Of a DNA stretch of 64,000 nucleotides, positions 53,085 to 62,170 are shown one piece after another; within the stretch, counting starts at the first letter, position 1, and each line of letters starts with the position of its first letter. A program made the position numbers and the translations under genes. The DNA lies in NCBI GenBank assembly GCA_947305795.1, contig CAMZEK010000005.1, forward strand, positions 1 to 64,000. The letters are read 5' to 3'. Source of the DNA: an uncultured Bacteroidales bacterium. GTDB taxonomy: Bacteria > Bacteroidota > Bacteroidia > Bacteroidales > F082. The notes under the pieces are model-generated. The model worked only from the letters and a program-made list of their open reading frames with translations, had not been told where the DNA came from and did not search any database.

Positions 53085-53584
53085 AAAAGACACTCTTTGC
53101 CTCCATCCTCCTGGCACTTGGCGTCTTAACGGCTTGCCACAAAGTGAATTACAACGGACAAACAGGCAAGATCCTGCACAAGAAACACAATCCCGCACTC
53201 ACCATCAGCTACGTCATGGACACCGTGGCGCAAACCTGGGATACCCTCAGGCTCGACCTCGACCAAGACAATACGACCGACCTGAAAATCTGTTTCCAGT
53301 ACGATACACCTTATATTATAGGCTCGAAAGACTGGGAGCTCAGCGTCGCAGCCGATGTCTACATCAGCGAAGTGAATTGGTGGAGCCGCGATTACCCTGT
53401 TTATTGGGGACAAGTCTTGCCCATTTGCATCAGGCACACCACCGAGGAAGGGCCTTGCTACGGTTGGCTGGACTGCTATTCCACGATAGGCAGCGAAGGC
53501 CAAGTGGATGCCATCCGGTTCTACCTTCGAGAGACGGCCTATTGCACCTGCCCGAATTACCCGCTCAAATGGGGAGAGAAATAA
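53081..53584 (+). CDS. hypothetical lipoprotein
   Basis: This 167-aa protein has a lipoprotein signal (FASILLALGVLTACHK, Cys19). The mature part is strand-rich with five cysteines (ICFQY, ICIRHTTEEGPCYGWLDC, YCTCPNYP). No family is recognised. It ends the three-gene operon, before a strong terminator. Confidence 0.75.
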   Translation: MKKTLFASILLALGVLTACHKVNYNGQTGKILHKKHNPALTISYVMDTVAQTWDTLRLDLDQDNTTDLKICFQYDTPYIIGSKDWELSVAADVYISEVNWWSRDYPVYWGQVLPICIRHTTEEGPCYGWLDCYSTIGSEGQVDAIRFYLRETAYCTCPNYPLKWGEK

Positions 53585-53619
53585 CGAAAAACGCCCGACA
53601 ACAGCGGGCGTTTTTCGTT
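53583..53619. terminator. bidirectional intrinsic terminator
   Basis: AACGAAAAACGCCCG, a 6-7 nt loop and CGGGCGTTTTTCGTT form a perfect stem with A and T runs on either side, between convergent operons. Confidence 0.9.
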
Positions 53620-53638
53620 GATGAATGTGTTTACACGG

Positions 53639-54208
53639 TCATTTCGTGGCCTGCTCGTAACCGGCGCGCACGGCCTGGATGTTGAGGTCGACGACCTCTT
53701 GGCCTTTCTTGCCGAAGATGTGGGCGATGGCCTCTTCAATCTTATCCATCTCGATGCCGAGGTAAGGCACTGTGGCACCCAGCAGCACCATGTTGGAACG
53801 GGCCTTCAGTTGCTTCGCGATTTCGTTGGCATTGAAGGAAACCACATGTTCGAGTTTGCCCAACTCAGCATTAATCAGCTCCATATCAGGATAGTTGCCA
53901 ATGTTGACGAAAGGATCGTTGTTGGTGATGACCCAGCCTTCCTTGCCCAGCCAAGGCAGATAGCGCAGGGCTTCCATCGGCTCGGAGGACAGGATGATGT
54001 CGGCCTGACCTTCGGGAATGACATCGGCGAAAATCTCGTTGTCGGACAAACGGAGGTGTGAGAACACCGAGCCGCCACGTTGCGACATACCGTGGATTTC
54101 GCTCTGTTTCAGGTTCATACCCATATTGAGAGCAGCGTCAGAGATGATTTTGGCCACCGAAACGATGCCGTCGCCACCCACGCCGCATAATACTATGTCT
54201 TTTTTCAT
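53639..54208 (-). CDS. iorB: indolepyruvate oxidoreductase, beta subunit
   Basis: This 189-aa protein is the gamma-type subunit of 2-oxoacid:ferredoxin oxidoreductases. It has VLCGVGGDGIVSVAKIISDAAL at the N-terminus, EIHGMSQRGGSVFSHLR and LGATVPYLGI. With IorA it oxidatively decarboxylates aryl-pyruvates to aryl-acetyl-CoA. It is downstream of iorA after a repeat-rich spacer. Confidence 0.93.
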   Translation of the reverse strand: MKKDIVLCGVGGDGIVSVAKIISDAALNMGMNLKQSEIHGMSQRGGSVFSHLRLSDNEIFADVIPEGQADIILSSEPMEALRYLPWLGKEGWVITNNDPFVNIGNYPDMELINAELGKLEHVVSFNANEIAKQLKARSNMVLLGATVPYLGIEMDKIEEAIAHIFGKKGQEVVDLNIQAVRAGYEQATK

Positions 54209-54353
54209 TGTTGAATTGTTTATTGTTTAACCGTTTAATTGTTGCTTTTGGCTCGTTTGGCTTAGCTATTAGCCGTTAGCTATTAGCTTGGTAGCTCCTA
54301 AGCTAATGGCTGATTGCTAACAGCTAATAGCCCCTTGCCAACGGCCAATAGCC
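54209..54353. repeat. AGCTATTAGCC-type self-complementary spacer between iorA and iorB
   Basis: Units such as GGCTTAGCTATTAGCCGTTAGC alternate with their complements (GCTAATGGCTG, GCTAACAGCTAATAGCC), so the transcript between the two genes can fold. It contains no reading frame. Confidence 0.7.
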
Positions 54354-55934
54354 TTACTTCTTCAGATGCTTTTTGAGTTCCACGATGCAGGTGCGGTGCG
54401 GGATGATGACCGACACGCCGTTATAATTCACCTCTTCCTCAATGATCTTGACGTTCTCCTCGTGGTTCTTAGGCAGCGGGATGATGTCGCGGATGTGCTC
54501 CGGCTCCACGCCGAGGCCTTCGCAGATGCGGCGGATCTTGTTGTGTGCCGACGAAGGCTGACCGCCCGTCATGGCGGTGATGTCGTTGTCGAGGATCATG
54601 ACCACGACGTTGGCCTTCTCGTTGACGCAGTCCATGAGGCCCGTCAGGCCGCTGTGACCGAAGGTACCGTCGCCGATGACGGCCACGCTCGGGAAGATGC
54701 CCACCTCGCTGGCGCCCTTGGCCATGGTGATGGAGGCACCCATGCACACGGTCGTGTTGATGGCGCCCATGTTGAAGCCGAGGGTGTAGCAGCCGATGTC
54801 GCCAAACACTTTGCCGTCCTTGTGGTTGGCCATCACCGCGTTGAGGGCGGTGTAGCTGTCGATGTGCGGGCAACCCTGGCAGAGCGCGGGCGGACGGTTT
54901 GTCACAACCTCCGGCACCTTATATTGTGCGGGGACGTCCATGCCGAGGGCCTTGGCGACCTTCTCGGCGTTGAGCTCACCGTCGCGGCGGATGGTCTCGT
55001 CCAAACGGCCCATCACGTTCTTGCCCTTGCCGAGGAAGCCTTTGATCAGCTCTTCCACAAAGGGTTGGCCGTCTTCGAGGACGAGGATTTCGTCGCACTC
55101 GTCGTAGAGCTTGTTGATCATGTCGTAAGGCAACGGATACTGCGTGATCTTCACGACGGGATAGGGGCATTGGCCGTCGGGGAAATTCTCCATCAGGTAG
55201 TTGTAGGCGATACCCGTGGTGATGATGCCGAGGTTTTTCTTCGTGCCGGCGAAATACTTGTTGTAGCCCGAGTTGACCGAAGCCTTTTCGAAAGCAGGTT
55301 GCTTGTCGATGAGGTCGCGATAGAGGCGTTTGGCGTTGGCGGGCAGCAGCACGAACGACCTGGCGTCGGCGGGCTCGGTCAGCTCGTTTTGCGGACGCAC
55401 GGGCTTACGCACCACACCCGCGCGGCTGTGGGCCAGACGGGTCGGGATGCGGTAGAGCACCGGCGTGCCAAGTTGCTCACTCAGCTCGTAGCCGTAATGC
55501 ACCATGTCGTAGGCCTCTTGTTGGTTGGACGGTTCCAGCATGGGGATCATGGCCCAGTGACCGTAGAAGCGGCTGTCCTGCTCGTCCTGCGACGAAAACA
55601 TGCTCGGGTCGTCGGCCACCACGACGAGGACGCCCTTCGTGCCGATGATGGCGGCGTTCATGAAGGGGTCGCCGCACACGTTGAGACCCACGTGCTTCAT
55701 GCAGGTCATGGCGCGTTTGCCAGCGTAGGCCACGCCGATAGAGGCTTCGAGGGCCGTCTTCTCGTTGGCGCACCAGTTGGCAATCACGCCCTGTTCCTTG
55801 GCCTGCTTCGAGTTGATGACATACTCCGTGATTTGGGTTGAAGGCGTGCCCGGATAGCTGTTGATGGCCGAGCCGCCTGCGTCGATGAAGCCCTGTGCAA
55901 TGGCCTCATCGCCTAAAAGCAGTAATTTCTCCAT
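54354..55934 (-). CDS. iorA: indolepyruvate oxidoreductase, alpha subunit
   Basis: This 526-aa TPP enzyme starts at the ATG at 55934; an upstream in-frame TTG is less likely. The N-terminal pyrimidine domain shows LLGDEAIAQGFIDAG, SYPGTPSTQI and the NEKTALEASIG block. The C-terminal TPP domain has CPHIDSYTAL, DIGCYTLG and VIGDGTFGHSG with the GDG Mg-TPP motif, followed by LDNDITAMTGGQPS. The C-terminal 4Fe-4S ferredoxin domain of many archaeal IorA proteins is absent; the protein ends with VELKKHLKK. It forms an operon with iorB. Confidence 0.93.
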   Translation of the reverse strand: MEKLLLLGDEAIAQGFIDAGGSAINSYPGTPSTQITEYVINSKQAKEQGVIANWCANEKTALEASIGVAYAGKRAMTCMKHVGLNVCGDPFMNAAIIGTKGVLVVVADDPSMFSSQDEQDSRFYGHWAMIPMLEPSNQQEAYDMVHYGYELSEQLGTPVLYRIPTRLAHSRAGVVRKPVRPQNELTEPADARSFVLLPANAKRLYRDLIDKQPAFEKASVNSGYNKYFAGTKKNLGIITTGIAYNYLMENFPDGQCPYPVVKITQYPLPYDMINKLYDECDEILVLEDGQPFVEELIKGFLGKGKNVMGRLDETIRRDGELNAEKVAKALGMDVPAQYKVPEVVTNRPPALCQGCPHIDSYTALNAVMANHKDGKVFGDIGCYTLGFNMGAINTTVCMGASITMAKGASEVGIFPSVAVIGDGTFGHSGLTGLMDCVNEKANVVVMILDNDITAMTGGQPSSAHNKIRRICEGLGVEPEHIRDIIPLPKNHEENVKIIEEEVNYNGVSVIIPHRTCIVELKKHLKK

Positions 55935-55952
55935 ATCGTTTCGTTGATTCAA

Positions 55953-56090
55953 TAATTGTGATTCAAGATTTAAAGATTCAAAGATTTAAAAATTCAAAAT
56001 TCAAAATTCCCAACTTCCAACTATCAACTATCAACTCCCAACTCCCAACTATCAACTCCCAACTATCAACTATCAACTATTAACTCCCCC
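55953..56090. repeat. tandem AACTATCAACTCCC-type spacer upstream of iorA
   Basis: Degenerate direct units (AAATTCAAAATTC, then CAACTATCAACT and CCCAACT in alternation) make up most of the long leader between the iorA promoter and its start codon. It contains no gene. Confidence 0.75.
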
Positions 56091-56105
56091 TTTTTCCTCG
56101 CAGGG

Positions 56106-56135
56106 CAAAATTACGCTTTTTTTCGATACGACCAA
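56106..56135 (-). promoter_or_regulatory. iorAB promoter
   Basis: The minus strand reads TTG, 19 nt, then TAATTTTG, the full Bacteroidota pattern. The leader is about 165 nt and consists mainly of the tandem repeats. Confidence 0.65.
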
Positions 56136-56255
56136 GAAAAATGAGAAGGATTTTGTTCTTTTTCGGGCAGCGGCCTACACCTTATATTAATTAATCCTTG
56201 CCGTTTTTCCCGCCCTTCGAAGACCTTTTTGACGGGAAAACGACGGCTCCGCGAC

Positions 56256-56456
56256 AAAATTCCGCAAGTTTTCCCTTATCCTTCATAAACCCATGAATTT
56301 CAGAAAACAAGAAGTTTTCAACAGCTATGGATAACTTTTTCAAATTCGTCCTTTGCGCCTCTTATATATCTAGAATTAATTAATTGTTTATCTTTGTAGC
56401 CTGAAAAACTACCCTACAAAGGTAGGTTTTGAAATAGAAGATTAAAAATATATAAG
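56256..56456 (+). promoter_or_regulatory. duplicated promoter-leader module, copy A
   Basis: About 200 bp closely match 57254-57440. The shared part runs from AAAATTCCGCAAGTTTTCCC through TTTTCAACAGC and the -7 box TATCTTTG (56389-56396). It ends in a 5'-leader hairpin (ACTACC...GGTAGG) and an AT-rich tail. Copy A continues at about 56665 after an inserted element and then leads into the antitoxin gene. Confidence 0.75.
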
Positions 56457-56664
56457 TAGATGGGCATATTTAGTTTACATATAGAGATTCTACACAGGAT
56501 AGGTCTATCTTATGCCTTTTACCGTCATGGCGGACAAGGATCTGCCATCTCCAGTGCGGGAAGACGAAACCTTCCCACGTAGGAGATTGCGGGTCAAGCC
56601 CGCAATGACGGTTAACGGTCAAGTTCAATGTTCCCATGTCAAATTGAAGATTAATTTAGAATAG
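56457..56664. repeat. element inserted into leader copy A, with a palindromic core
   Basis: About 208 bp interrupt the leader relative to copy B. The core 56519-56614 has outer inverted repeats (TTACCGTCAT and ATGACGGTTA), an inner hairpin (GTGCGGGAAG/CTTCCCAC) and a GCGGGTCAAGCCCGC stem. It has no reading frame of note. Confidence 0.65.
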
Positions 56665-56728
56665 TTACTTAAATTATTAAATATCAATAAATTAAAGCCA
56701 AAAAAAATCGAAAGAAAGGGCAAAAACA

Positions 56729-56992
56729 ATGAGCAAAGCGACACTGACAAGCCTTCTTGAATTTCTGTACGGACTTCTCTCTTCAGAAGACAAGCGTTGG
56801 ATTGGCGAGCAATTGATTGAACAAGCCAATGCGGAAGACCTGAAGCCTTACACCATTGAAGAGCTTCACGAAAGGATAGCCAAATCGGAGCGTGATTTCG
56901 CTGAGGGGCGCTATTATACTGATGATGAGGTCTTTGCCGACCTTGATGAGTATGAAAAGCAGGAAGAACTTCAATATGCTAAAGCTATATGA
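56729..56992 (+). CDS. antitoxin-like protein of a RelE/ParE-type module
   Basis: This 87-aa acidic protein has an N-terminal helical part (LTSLLEFLYGLLSSEDKRWIGEQL) and a C-terminal toxin-wrapping-type segment (TIEELHERIAKSERDFAEGRYYTDDEVFADL), as in antitoxins paired with ParE/RelE proteins in Bacteroidota. The stop codon overlaps the toxin start (TGATG), the usual coupling. The partner toxin is broken, so this antitoxin is intact but orphaned. Confidence 0.75.
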   Translation: MSKATLTSLLEFLYGLLSSEDKRWIGEQLIEQANAEDLKPYTIEELHERIAKSERDFAEGRYYTDDEVFADLDEYEKQEELQYAKAI

Positions 56993-57245
56993 TGAAAGTA
57001 AAATGGAGTCCAGACGCAAGAGAGAGAATGGATAAAACCGCTGCGATCTTTTAAAAGCCAATCCTTATTTAGGCCCCGTTGAGCCTCTGTTAGAAGACTT
57101 ACCCCTTGGATACCACAGTATTGTGGTGAGCCACCTGAATAAGATGGTTTATTACATTGCGGACGACACCATCCATATCGCCGACTTCTGGGACACCCGC
57201 CGCGAGCCCAAAGCCCAAGCACAACAAGTGAAAGATAAATCCTGA
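56992..57245 (+). pseudogene. broken RelE/ParE-type toxin
   Basis: The reading frame begins MKVKWSPDARERMDK and meets a stop codon after 20 residues. From about 57036 another frame encodes a good toxin C-terminus (DLLKANPYLGPVEPLLEDL, HSIVVSHLNKMVYYIADD, IHIADFWDTRREP). About 25 residues of the middle are missing together with the frame change, so a deletion joined the two parts. The product cannot be a functional toxin. Confidence 0.8.
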
Positions 57246-57253
57246 AACCCTTA

Positions 57254-57440
57254 AAAATTCCGCAAGTTTTCCCTTATCCTTCATAAGCCCTTGAATTTCA
57301 GAAAACAAAAAGTTTTCAACAGCTGTTGATAACTTTTTTAAATTTGTTTTTGCACCTCTTATATATTCAGAATTAATTGTTTATCTTTGCAGCCTGAAAA
57401 ACCACCCACAAAGGTTGGTTTTGAAATATTGGATTAAAAA
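57254..57440 (+). promoter_or_regulatory. duplicated promoter-leader module, copy B
   Basis: This is the uninterrupted copy, directly before the giant T9SS gene. The -7 box TATCTTTG is at 57382-57389. The transcript should begin close to a hairpin (AACCACC...GGTTGG) whose bases differ from copy A on both arms. The leader to the ATG is about 95 nt. Confidence 0.75.
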
Positions 57441-57488
57441 TATGTAAATTATTAAATATCAACAAATTAAAAAACAACAAAACTAAAA

Positions 57489-60400
57489 ATGAAAAGGAAT
57501 TTTACCTTTATGATTGCAGCCATTGTGCTGCTTACTTTCCTCGCAGTTCCTATGGGGATGTGGGGACAGACAACGGACACCTATAGCCTGACACCAGATC
57601 AATCTAGTACAGGTAGTAGTGCAACTTCCTACATTACCAGTTTGACTGAATTTACTTATAGTGGAGTTACTTGGAAAATGAATCAATGGAATCCCTCTAC
57701 GCTCCAAATAAAAACCAATCAAAGTTCTGCCGCTTCAGAGTTCAGATTCTATAACAATAGTGCATTTGGAGGAAGGATTACAAAGGTAGTCCTCAAATTT
57801 TCTGCTTTGACTTTGTCTAATATGAACAATACAGGTTTTATGTTTGTTGGAGGAACATCTGCTATTACTGCTACCACAGGTGGAACAGCAGGGGTTTGGA
57901 ATTCCGATGAAAAGACTATAACTTGGACACCTAGTGCTTCAGACAATTATACTTATTTTGCATTCTATCAGAATGGTAAGGTCGCAACTGGAACAAACAA
58001 ACTGGCTACAGCAGATGCTATTGTGGTAACTTATGAAACTGGTGGCGGCACTGACCCCACTATCACTGTTGCCTCGTCGTTGACTGTTTCTCCCAAAGCA
58101 GTTACCAATGCCGAATTGGCTGTCACTTACAGCAATTTAGGAACATTGACCAGCGGCACTGTCACGCTCTACGACAGCAATGACCAAGTGATTAACCCCG
58201 CATGGTTCTCGGCCGCTTTTAACAACGACTATAGCAAGGTGATTTACACCACCACAAACAATACGTCTGGTGCCGAAAACTCGCTCCGTATGCACCTTGC
58301 CGTGAGTGACGGAACTAACAATGCCACTGCGGACGTGGCCGTAACGCAAGATTTCATTCTCACCACGATGGATCAGATTTTCGCTCGTGCCACTGCCAAC
58401 GGAAGTACTGCGAAAGAAGTGACCATCGATTTCAACGATTGGGTGATTACTGGTCATAATGGTGGTAGTTCATATTCAACTGCCCAAAAAGCATGGTTGA
58501 CAGACGGCACCAAAGGTTGTGCTGTCTTCGGAAACACCTCTGCCACTTATCCACAATTCCAAGCTAACGATAAACTAAACGGTATAATAACTTGCAATTT
58601 GCAATTATATACCAGTTTTGCAGAAATTACAGGCGTTAAAAAAGGAATGACGGGGCTTTCCACAACAAGCGATGGTGAAGTAACCCCTGTTACAAATCAA
58701 ACGATTACTGGTTTAAACGCAATTAATACTGGTTCTGTGGTGACACTCACCAATCTGACTTACAGTAGCTCTACACAATTGCTCTCGGATGAAAATAGCA
58801 ACACCATCAAACCCGTCAGTCAGATTTATTCATCCATGTCCTTCACAGACGGTAAGACATACAATGTTACTGGTGTTTTTGAAACGTCTTCTAGTAACCC
58901 TACAAAGAGAATCTACCCTCGCAATGGTGCCGACATTGTAGAAGTGGTTCCCACCACCCCGACGGTTTATGTCAATCCCACTACGCTTTCGAGTTTCACC
59001 TATGTTGAGGGCAACGGCCCTAGCACGACGCAATCCCTTACTGTTAGCGGTATCAACCTCACTGAAAGCATTGGCATCGCTCTCACCAACGGCAACGCGT
59101 TTGAGCTTTCAACCGACCAAAGCACTTGGTCAAGCTCACTTACCCTTACCCAAACCAATGGAACAGTGAATGAAACCCCAGTATATGTTCGCATGAAAGC
59201 TGGCTTGTCCATCCTCGCATACAACGATGTCATTACCTTTAGCTCAACAGGAGCAACAAGTGTAACCGTGAATCCTACTGGCACTGTAACACAGCCTTGT
59301 GTCACTTGGAACTTGGCTACGAATTCATACGTGAGCAATCCTGCCCCAACCGAAGACCTCATCCAATGGACTAGCAATTATGTTACCATGAAAAACGAAA
59401 AGGGCACTGGTACTAAAGTCAACAACTATATTCCACCGACTCAAAATAGTACTCGTTTTTACAATGGCAATGATTTAACCATTACTCCAGCTACAGGCTA
59501 TGCAATTACAAGTGTGGTGTTTACAGCAACCACATCCGGCTATGCTAACGCATTAGCCAATAGCACTTGGACAAATTCTACAGCTTCAGCATACACCACT
59601 TCTACTCCATATACAGTGACAGTTACACCTACCGATGGGGCCAAAGATATTGAAGCATCCATTGGAGGCACCTGCGGTTTTACCGAGGTTAAGGTTTATT
59701 ATGAAACAGTTGCTGTCGCCCCGACTTGGTCAACGTTGCCAACACCGACCATCAACGCTGGCTCAAATTACATGTTGGACTTGTCGGATTATGTCACTGG
59801 ATCACCAACACCGACCATCACCCTGACATCAACCACAGCCACCAATGGTTATGTTTTCGAGGCTGATGTTTTGGATTTCACTCCAACTGCAAACGGCACG
59901 TATACTTTCACTTTTACTGCCACCAATACAGCTGACTCGGCCAACGCCACACTTACCATCACCGTCACCACGATTTATACAATTCTATACTCCGTAAATG
60001 GTGCAGACGGCGGCGAAGCCAGCGTGGTCGCTGGCAATGCCATCGGTACACTGCCTGTCCCCACGGAGAATATCCCCACGGGATTTACCTTCGTCGGCTG
60101 GATGGAATCACCAGCCCATCCTTACTACAATGCCACCACAGCTCCCACCATGGTAACATCAGCCACCATTCCCTCCGGCGACATGATGCTTGACGCAGTG
60201 TTCTGCAGCGGTACATCAACCACCACTTGGACAAAGAGTTCATCGGCACCAGCCAATGATGAACAAGTTATCGTGGCCACTCTTGACGGAAGCAAATATT
60301 ATGCAATGAATGGCCCTGAAGGCATAGAATTCACTGTCTCAAACAATACAATAACAGGCACCGTGCCTGCGGCAGTGTTTACAGCAGAAATTAGTATGGA

Positions 60401-62093
60401 GGGCAGCTATCTTAAAAATGATAATGGTTACTTGCATTTTAATAGTAAAGCTTTGAAAGTTGCTTCTGGAACTACGAATGGTGATATTACTTATGCAACA
60501 TTAAACGATGGCTTCAGTTTGACTGCTAACGACAGAGTTATGACATACGATAATGAAAATCATAATTTTGGCGTCAGTGCAACAACATCTGATGCTGCAA
60601 CAATGTATGTCTTCAAATCCACAACAACTACAACCGCAAATGATTACACTACCTCGGTCATCAGTCATGCAGACCAGACATTCATTGCCGAAAACGATAA
60701 TGAAACCTTATATGGTATCCATTACATTAACGGCTATGTGCTGGCTGGCAACAATGTCACCAATGGCGGCAAACTTGTTATCAATAATGGAGGAATATTG
60801 GATATAAGTATTTTAGGTGTAGGATTTACTAATGCCACTGCCGCCAACCTCATCATCGAAGACGGCGGACAACTCATCACAACCAGTTTCAATGTGGCTG
60901 CCACGGTGAAGAAAAACATTACGAGCCGTAATAACGGTGGCGGCTGGAACTTCATCGCATCGCCTATAAAAGGTACTACTGGTATTTCTCCAGCTGTAGC
61001 AGGCCTCGTTACCGATGATCTTGGAAGCAATGCCAATACAGAGACTGCCAGTTACGATTTATACAAATTTGTGGAGAATCCTTATGGTGATGGTGATAAT
61101 GGCAAAGAATGGAAGAACTATAGAAATAATAGTTTTAACCTTATGAGAGGCACAGGTTACCTTTATGCCAACGTGAATGACGTTACCTTAACCTTCACGG
61201 GTACCCTCGACCCTTCTCCCTCTGTAGGTCTTACTTATACTGCAGGTGTCGAGTTTGCTGGATGGAACCTTGTGGGCAACCCACTCCCCTGCAACGCTTA
61301 CCTCAGCGGAGGTTTCTATGCAATTGACGGTCCCAATCAGCCCGTGACAGCTCGTCCAAACACAACACCTATTGCTCCATGCACGGGCGCTATGGTACAA
61401 GCCTCTGGACCAGATCAAAGCGTCTCCTTTAGCAAGACAGTCCCTTCATCTGCCAAAAACGGCAATCTGCAAATGACCGTGGCCCAGCAAGTGGTCACGA
61501 GAGGAGAGGCCCAGTCGCAGCTGCAAGACAACGCCATCGTGAGCTTTAACGAAAACAGCCAGCTTGAGAAGTTCATCTTTGATGTCAACAATGCGAAGCT
61601 CTACATCCCGCAGAACGGTAAGGACTACGCCATCGTCAGCGCCCAGGCCAACGGCGAAATGCCCGTCAGTTTCAAGGCCACCGAAAACGGCACCTACACG
61701 ATTACCGTCAGCCCCGAGAACGTGGAAATGAACTACCTCCACCTCATCGACAACATGACCGGTATGGACATCGACCTGCTCCAGACCCCGAGCTACACCT
61801 TCGAGGCCTCCACTCGCGACTACGAAAGCCGCTTCCGCCTCGTGTTCAATGCCAACAACGCAAACGGCACCGCCAACGCCGAGACCTTCGCCTACTACAA
61901 CGGCAACGAGTGGGTCATCGCCAACGACGGCACAGCCACGCTGCAAGTGGTCGACATGATGGGTCGCATCGTCAGCACCCAGACCGTCAACGGCAACACC
62001 GCACTGAGCACCAACGGCATGAGCACGGGCGTCTACGTCATGCGCTTAGTGAACGGCAACGACGTGAAGACACAAAAGATCGTGGTGAGATAA
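57489..62093 (+). CDS. giant secreted multidomain T9SS surface protein
   Basis: This 1534-aa protein has a signal peptide (MKRNFTFMIAAIVLLTFLAVPMGMWGQ). Ser/Thr-rich beta-domains include a repeated pattern near residue 100 and again near 640 (AITSVVFTATTSGYANA). A chromosome-segregation-unrelated Ig-like domain starts at VYVNPTTLSSFTYVEG. An InlB-like repeat follows (YSVNGADGGEASVVAG, GFTFVGWMESP), then a region like the T9SS-linked GWNLVGNPLP domain. It ends in a T9SS type A sorting domain (FAYYNGNEW, LQVVDMMGRIVS, STGVYVMRLVNG, KIVVR). It is probably an adhesin or matrix protein. No catalytic motif is seen. Confidence 0.85.
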   Translation: MKRNFTFMIAAIVLLTFLAVPMGMWGQTTDTYSLTPDQSSTGSSATSYITSLTEFTYSGVTWKMNQWNPSTLQIKTNQSSAASEFRFYNNSAFGGRITKVVLKFSALTLSNMNNTGFMFVGGTSAITATTGGTAGVWNSDEKTITWTPSASDNYTYFAFYQNGKVATGTNKLATADAIVVTYETGGGTDPTITVASSLTVSPKAVTNAELAVTYSNLGTLTSGTVTLYDSNDQVINPAWFSAAFNNDYSKVIYTTTNNTSGAENSLRMHLAVSDGTNNATADVAVTQDFILTTMDQIFARATANGSTAKEVTIDFNDWVITGHNGGSSYSTAQKAWLTDGTKGCAVFGNTSATYPQFQANDKLNGIITCNLQLYTSFAEITGVKKGMTGLSTTSDGEVTPVTNQTITGLNAINTGSVVTLTNLTYSSSTQLLSDENSNTIKPVSQIYSSMSFTDGKTYNVTGVFETSSSNPTKRIYPRNGADIVEVVPTTPTVYVNPTTLSSFTYVEGNGPSTTQSLTVSGINLTESIGIALTNGNAFELSTDQSTWSSSLTLTQTNGTVNETPVYVRMKAGLSILAYNDVITFSSTGATSVTVNPTGTVTQPCVTWNLATNSYVSNPAPTEDLIQWTSNYVTMKNEKGTGTKVNNYIPPTQNSTRFYNGNDLTITPATGYAITSVVFTATTSGYANALANSTWTNSTASAYTTSTPYTVTVTPTDGAKDIEASIGGTCGFTEVKVYYETVAVAPTWSTLPTPTINAGSNYMLDLSDYVTGSPTPTITLTSTTATNGYVFEADVLDFTPTANGTYTFTFTATNTADSANATLTITVTTIYTILYSVNGADGGEASVVAGNAIGTLPVPTENIPTGFTFVGWMESPAHPYYNATTAPTMVTSATIPSGDMMLDAVFCSGTSTTTWTKSSSAPANDEQVIVATLDGSKYYAMNGPEGIEFTVSNNTITGTVPAAVFTAEISMEGSYLKNDNGYLHFNSKALKVASGTTNGDITYATLNDGFSLTANDRVMTYDNENHNFGVSATTSDAATMYVFKSTTTTTANDYTTSVISHADQTFIAENDNETLYGIHYINGYVLAGNNVTNGGKLVINNGGILDISILGVGFTNATAANLIIEDGGQLITTSFNVAATVKKNITSRNNGGGWNFIASPIKGTTGISPAVAGLVTDDLGSNANTETASYDLYKFVENPYGDGDNGKEWKNYRNNSFNLMRGTGYLYANVNDVTLTFTGTLDPSPSVGLTYTAGVEFAGWNLVGNPLPCNAYLSGGFYAIDGPNQPVTARPNTTPIAPCTGAMVQASGPDQSVSFSKTVPSSAKNGNLQMTVAQQVVTRGEAQSQLQDNAIVSFNENSQLEKFIFDVNNAKLYIPQNGKDYAIVSAQANGEMPVSFKATENGTYTITVSPENVEMNYLHLIDNMTGMDIDLLQTPSYTFEASTRDYESRFRLVFNANNANGTANAETFAYYNGNEWVIANDGTATLQVVDMMGRIVSTQTVNGNTALSTNGMSTGVYVMRLVNGNDVKTQKIVVR

Positions 62094-62170
62094 ACCGGCC
62101 AGAGGCCAAAAGAAAACAACGAACATACAATTAAACAACTAGATAACTAAATAGCTTAACAACAAAAAAA

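Noticed and set aside
54366..55841. Plus-strand reading frame of 491 codons
   Set aside because: It is antisense to iorA, rich in Asp, His and Val as expected from the complement of the real gene, and lacks any family motif.
56300..57340. Replication origin, because of TTTTCAACAGC next to TTATCAACA/TTATCCATA DnaA-box-like pairs
   Set aside because: Only one pair occurs per leader copy, the sites belong to a duplicated promoter module, and no dnaA, dnaN or gidA gene is close.
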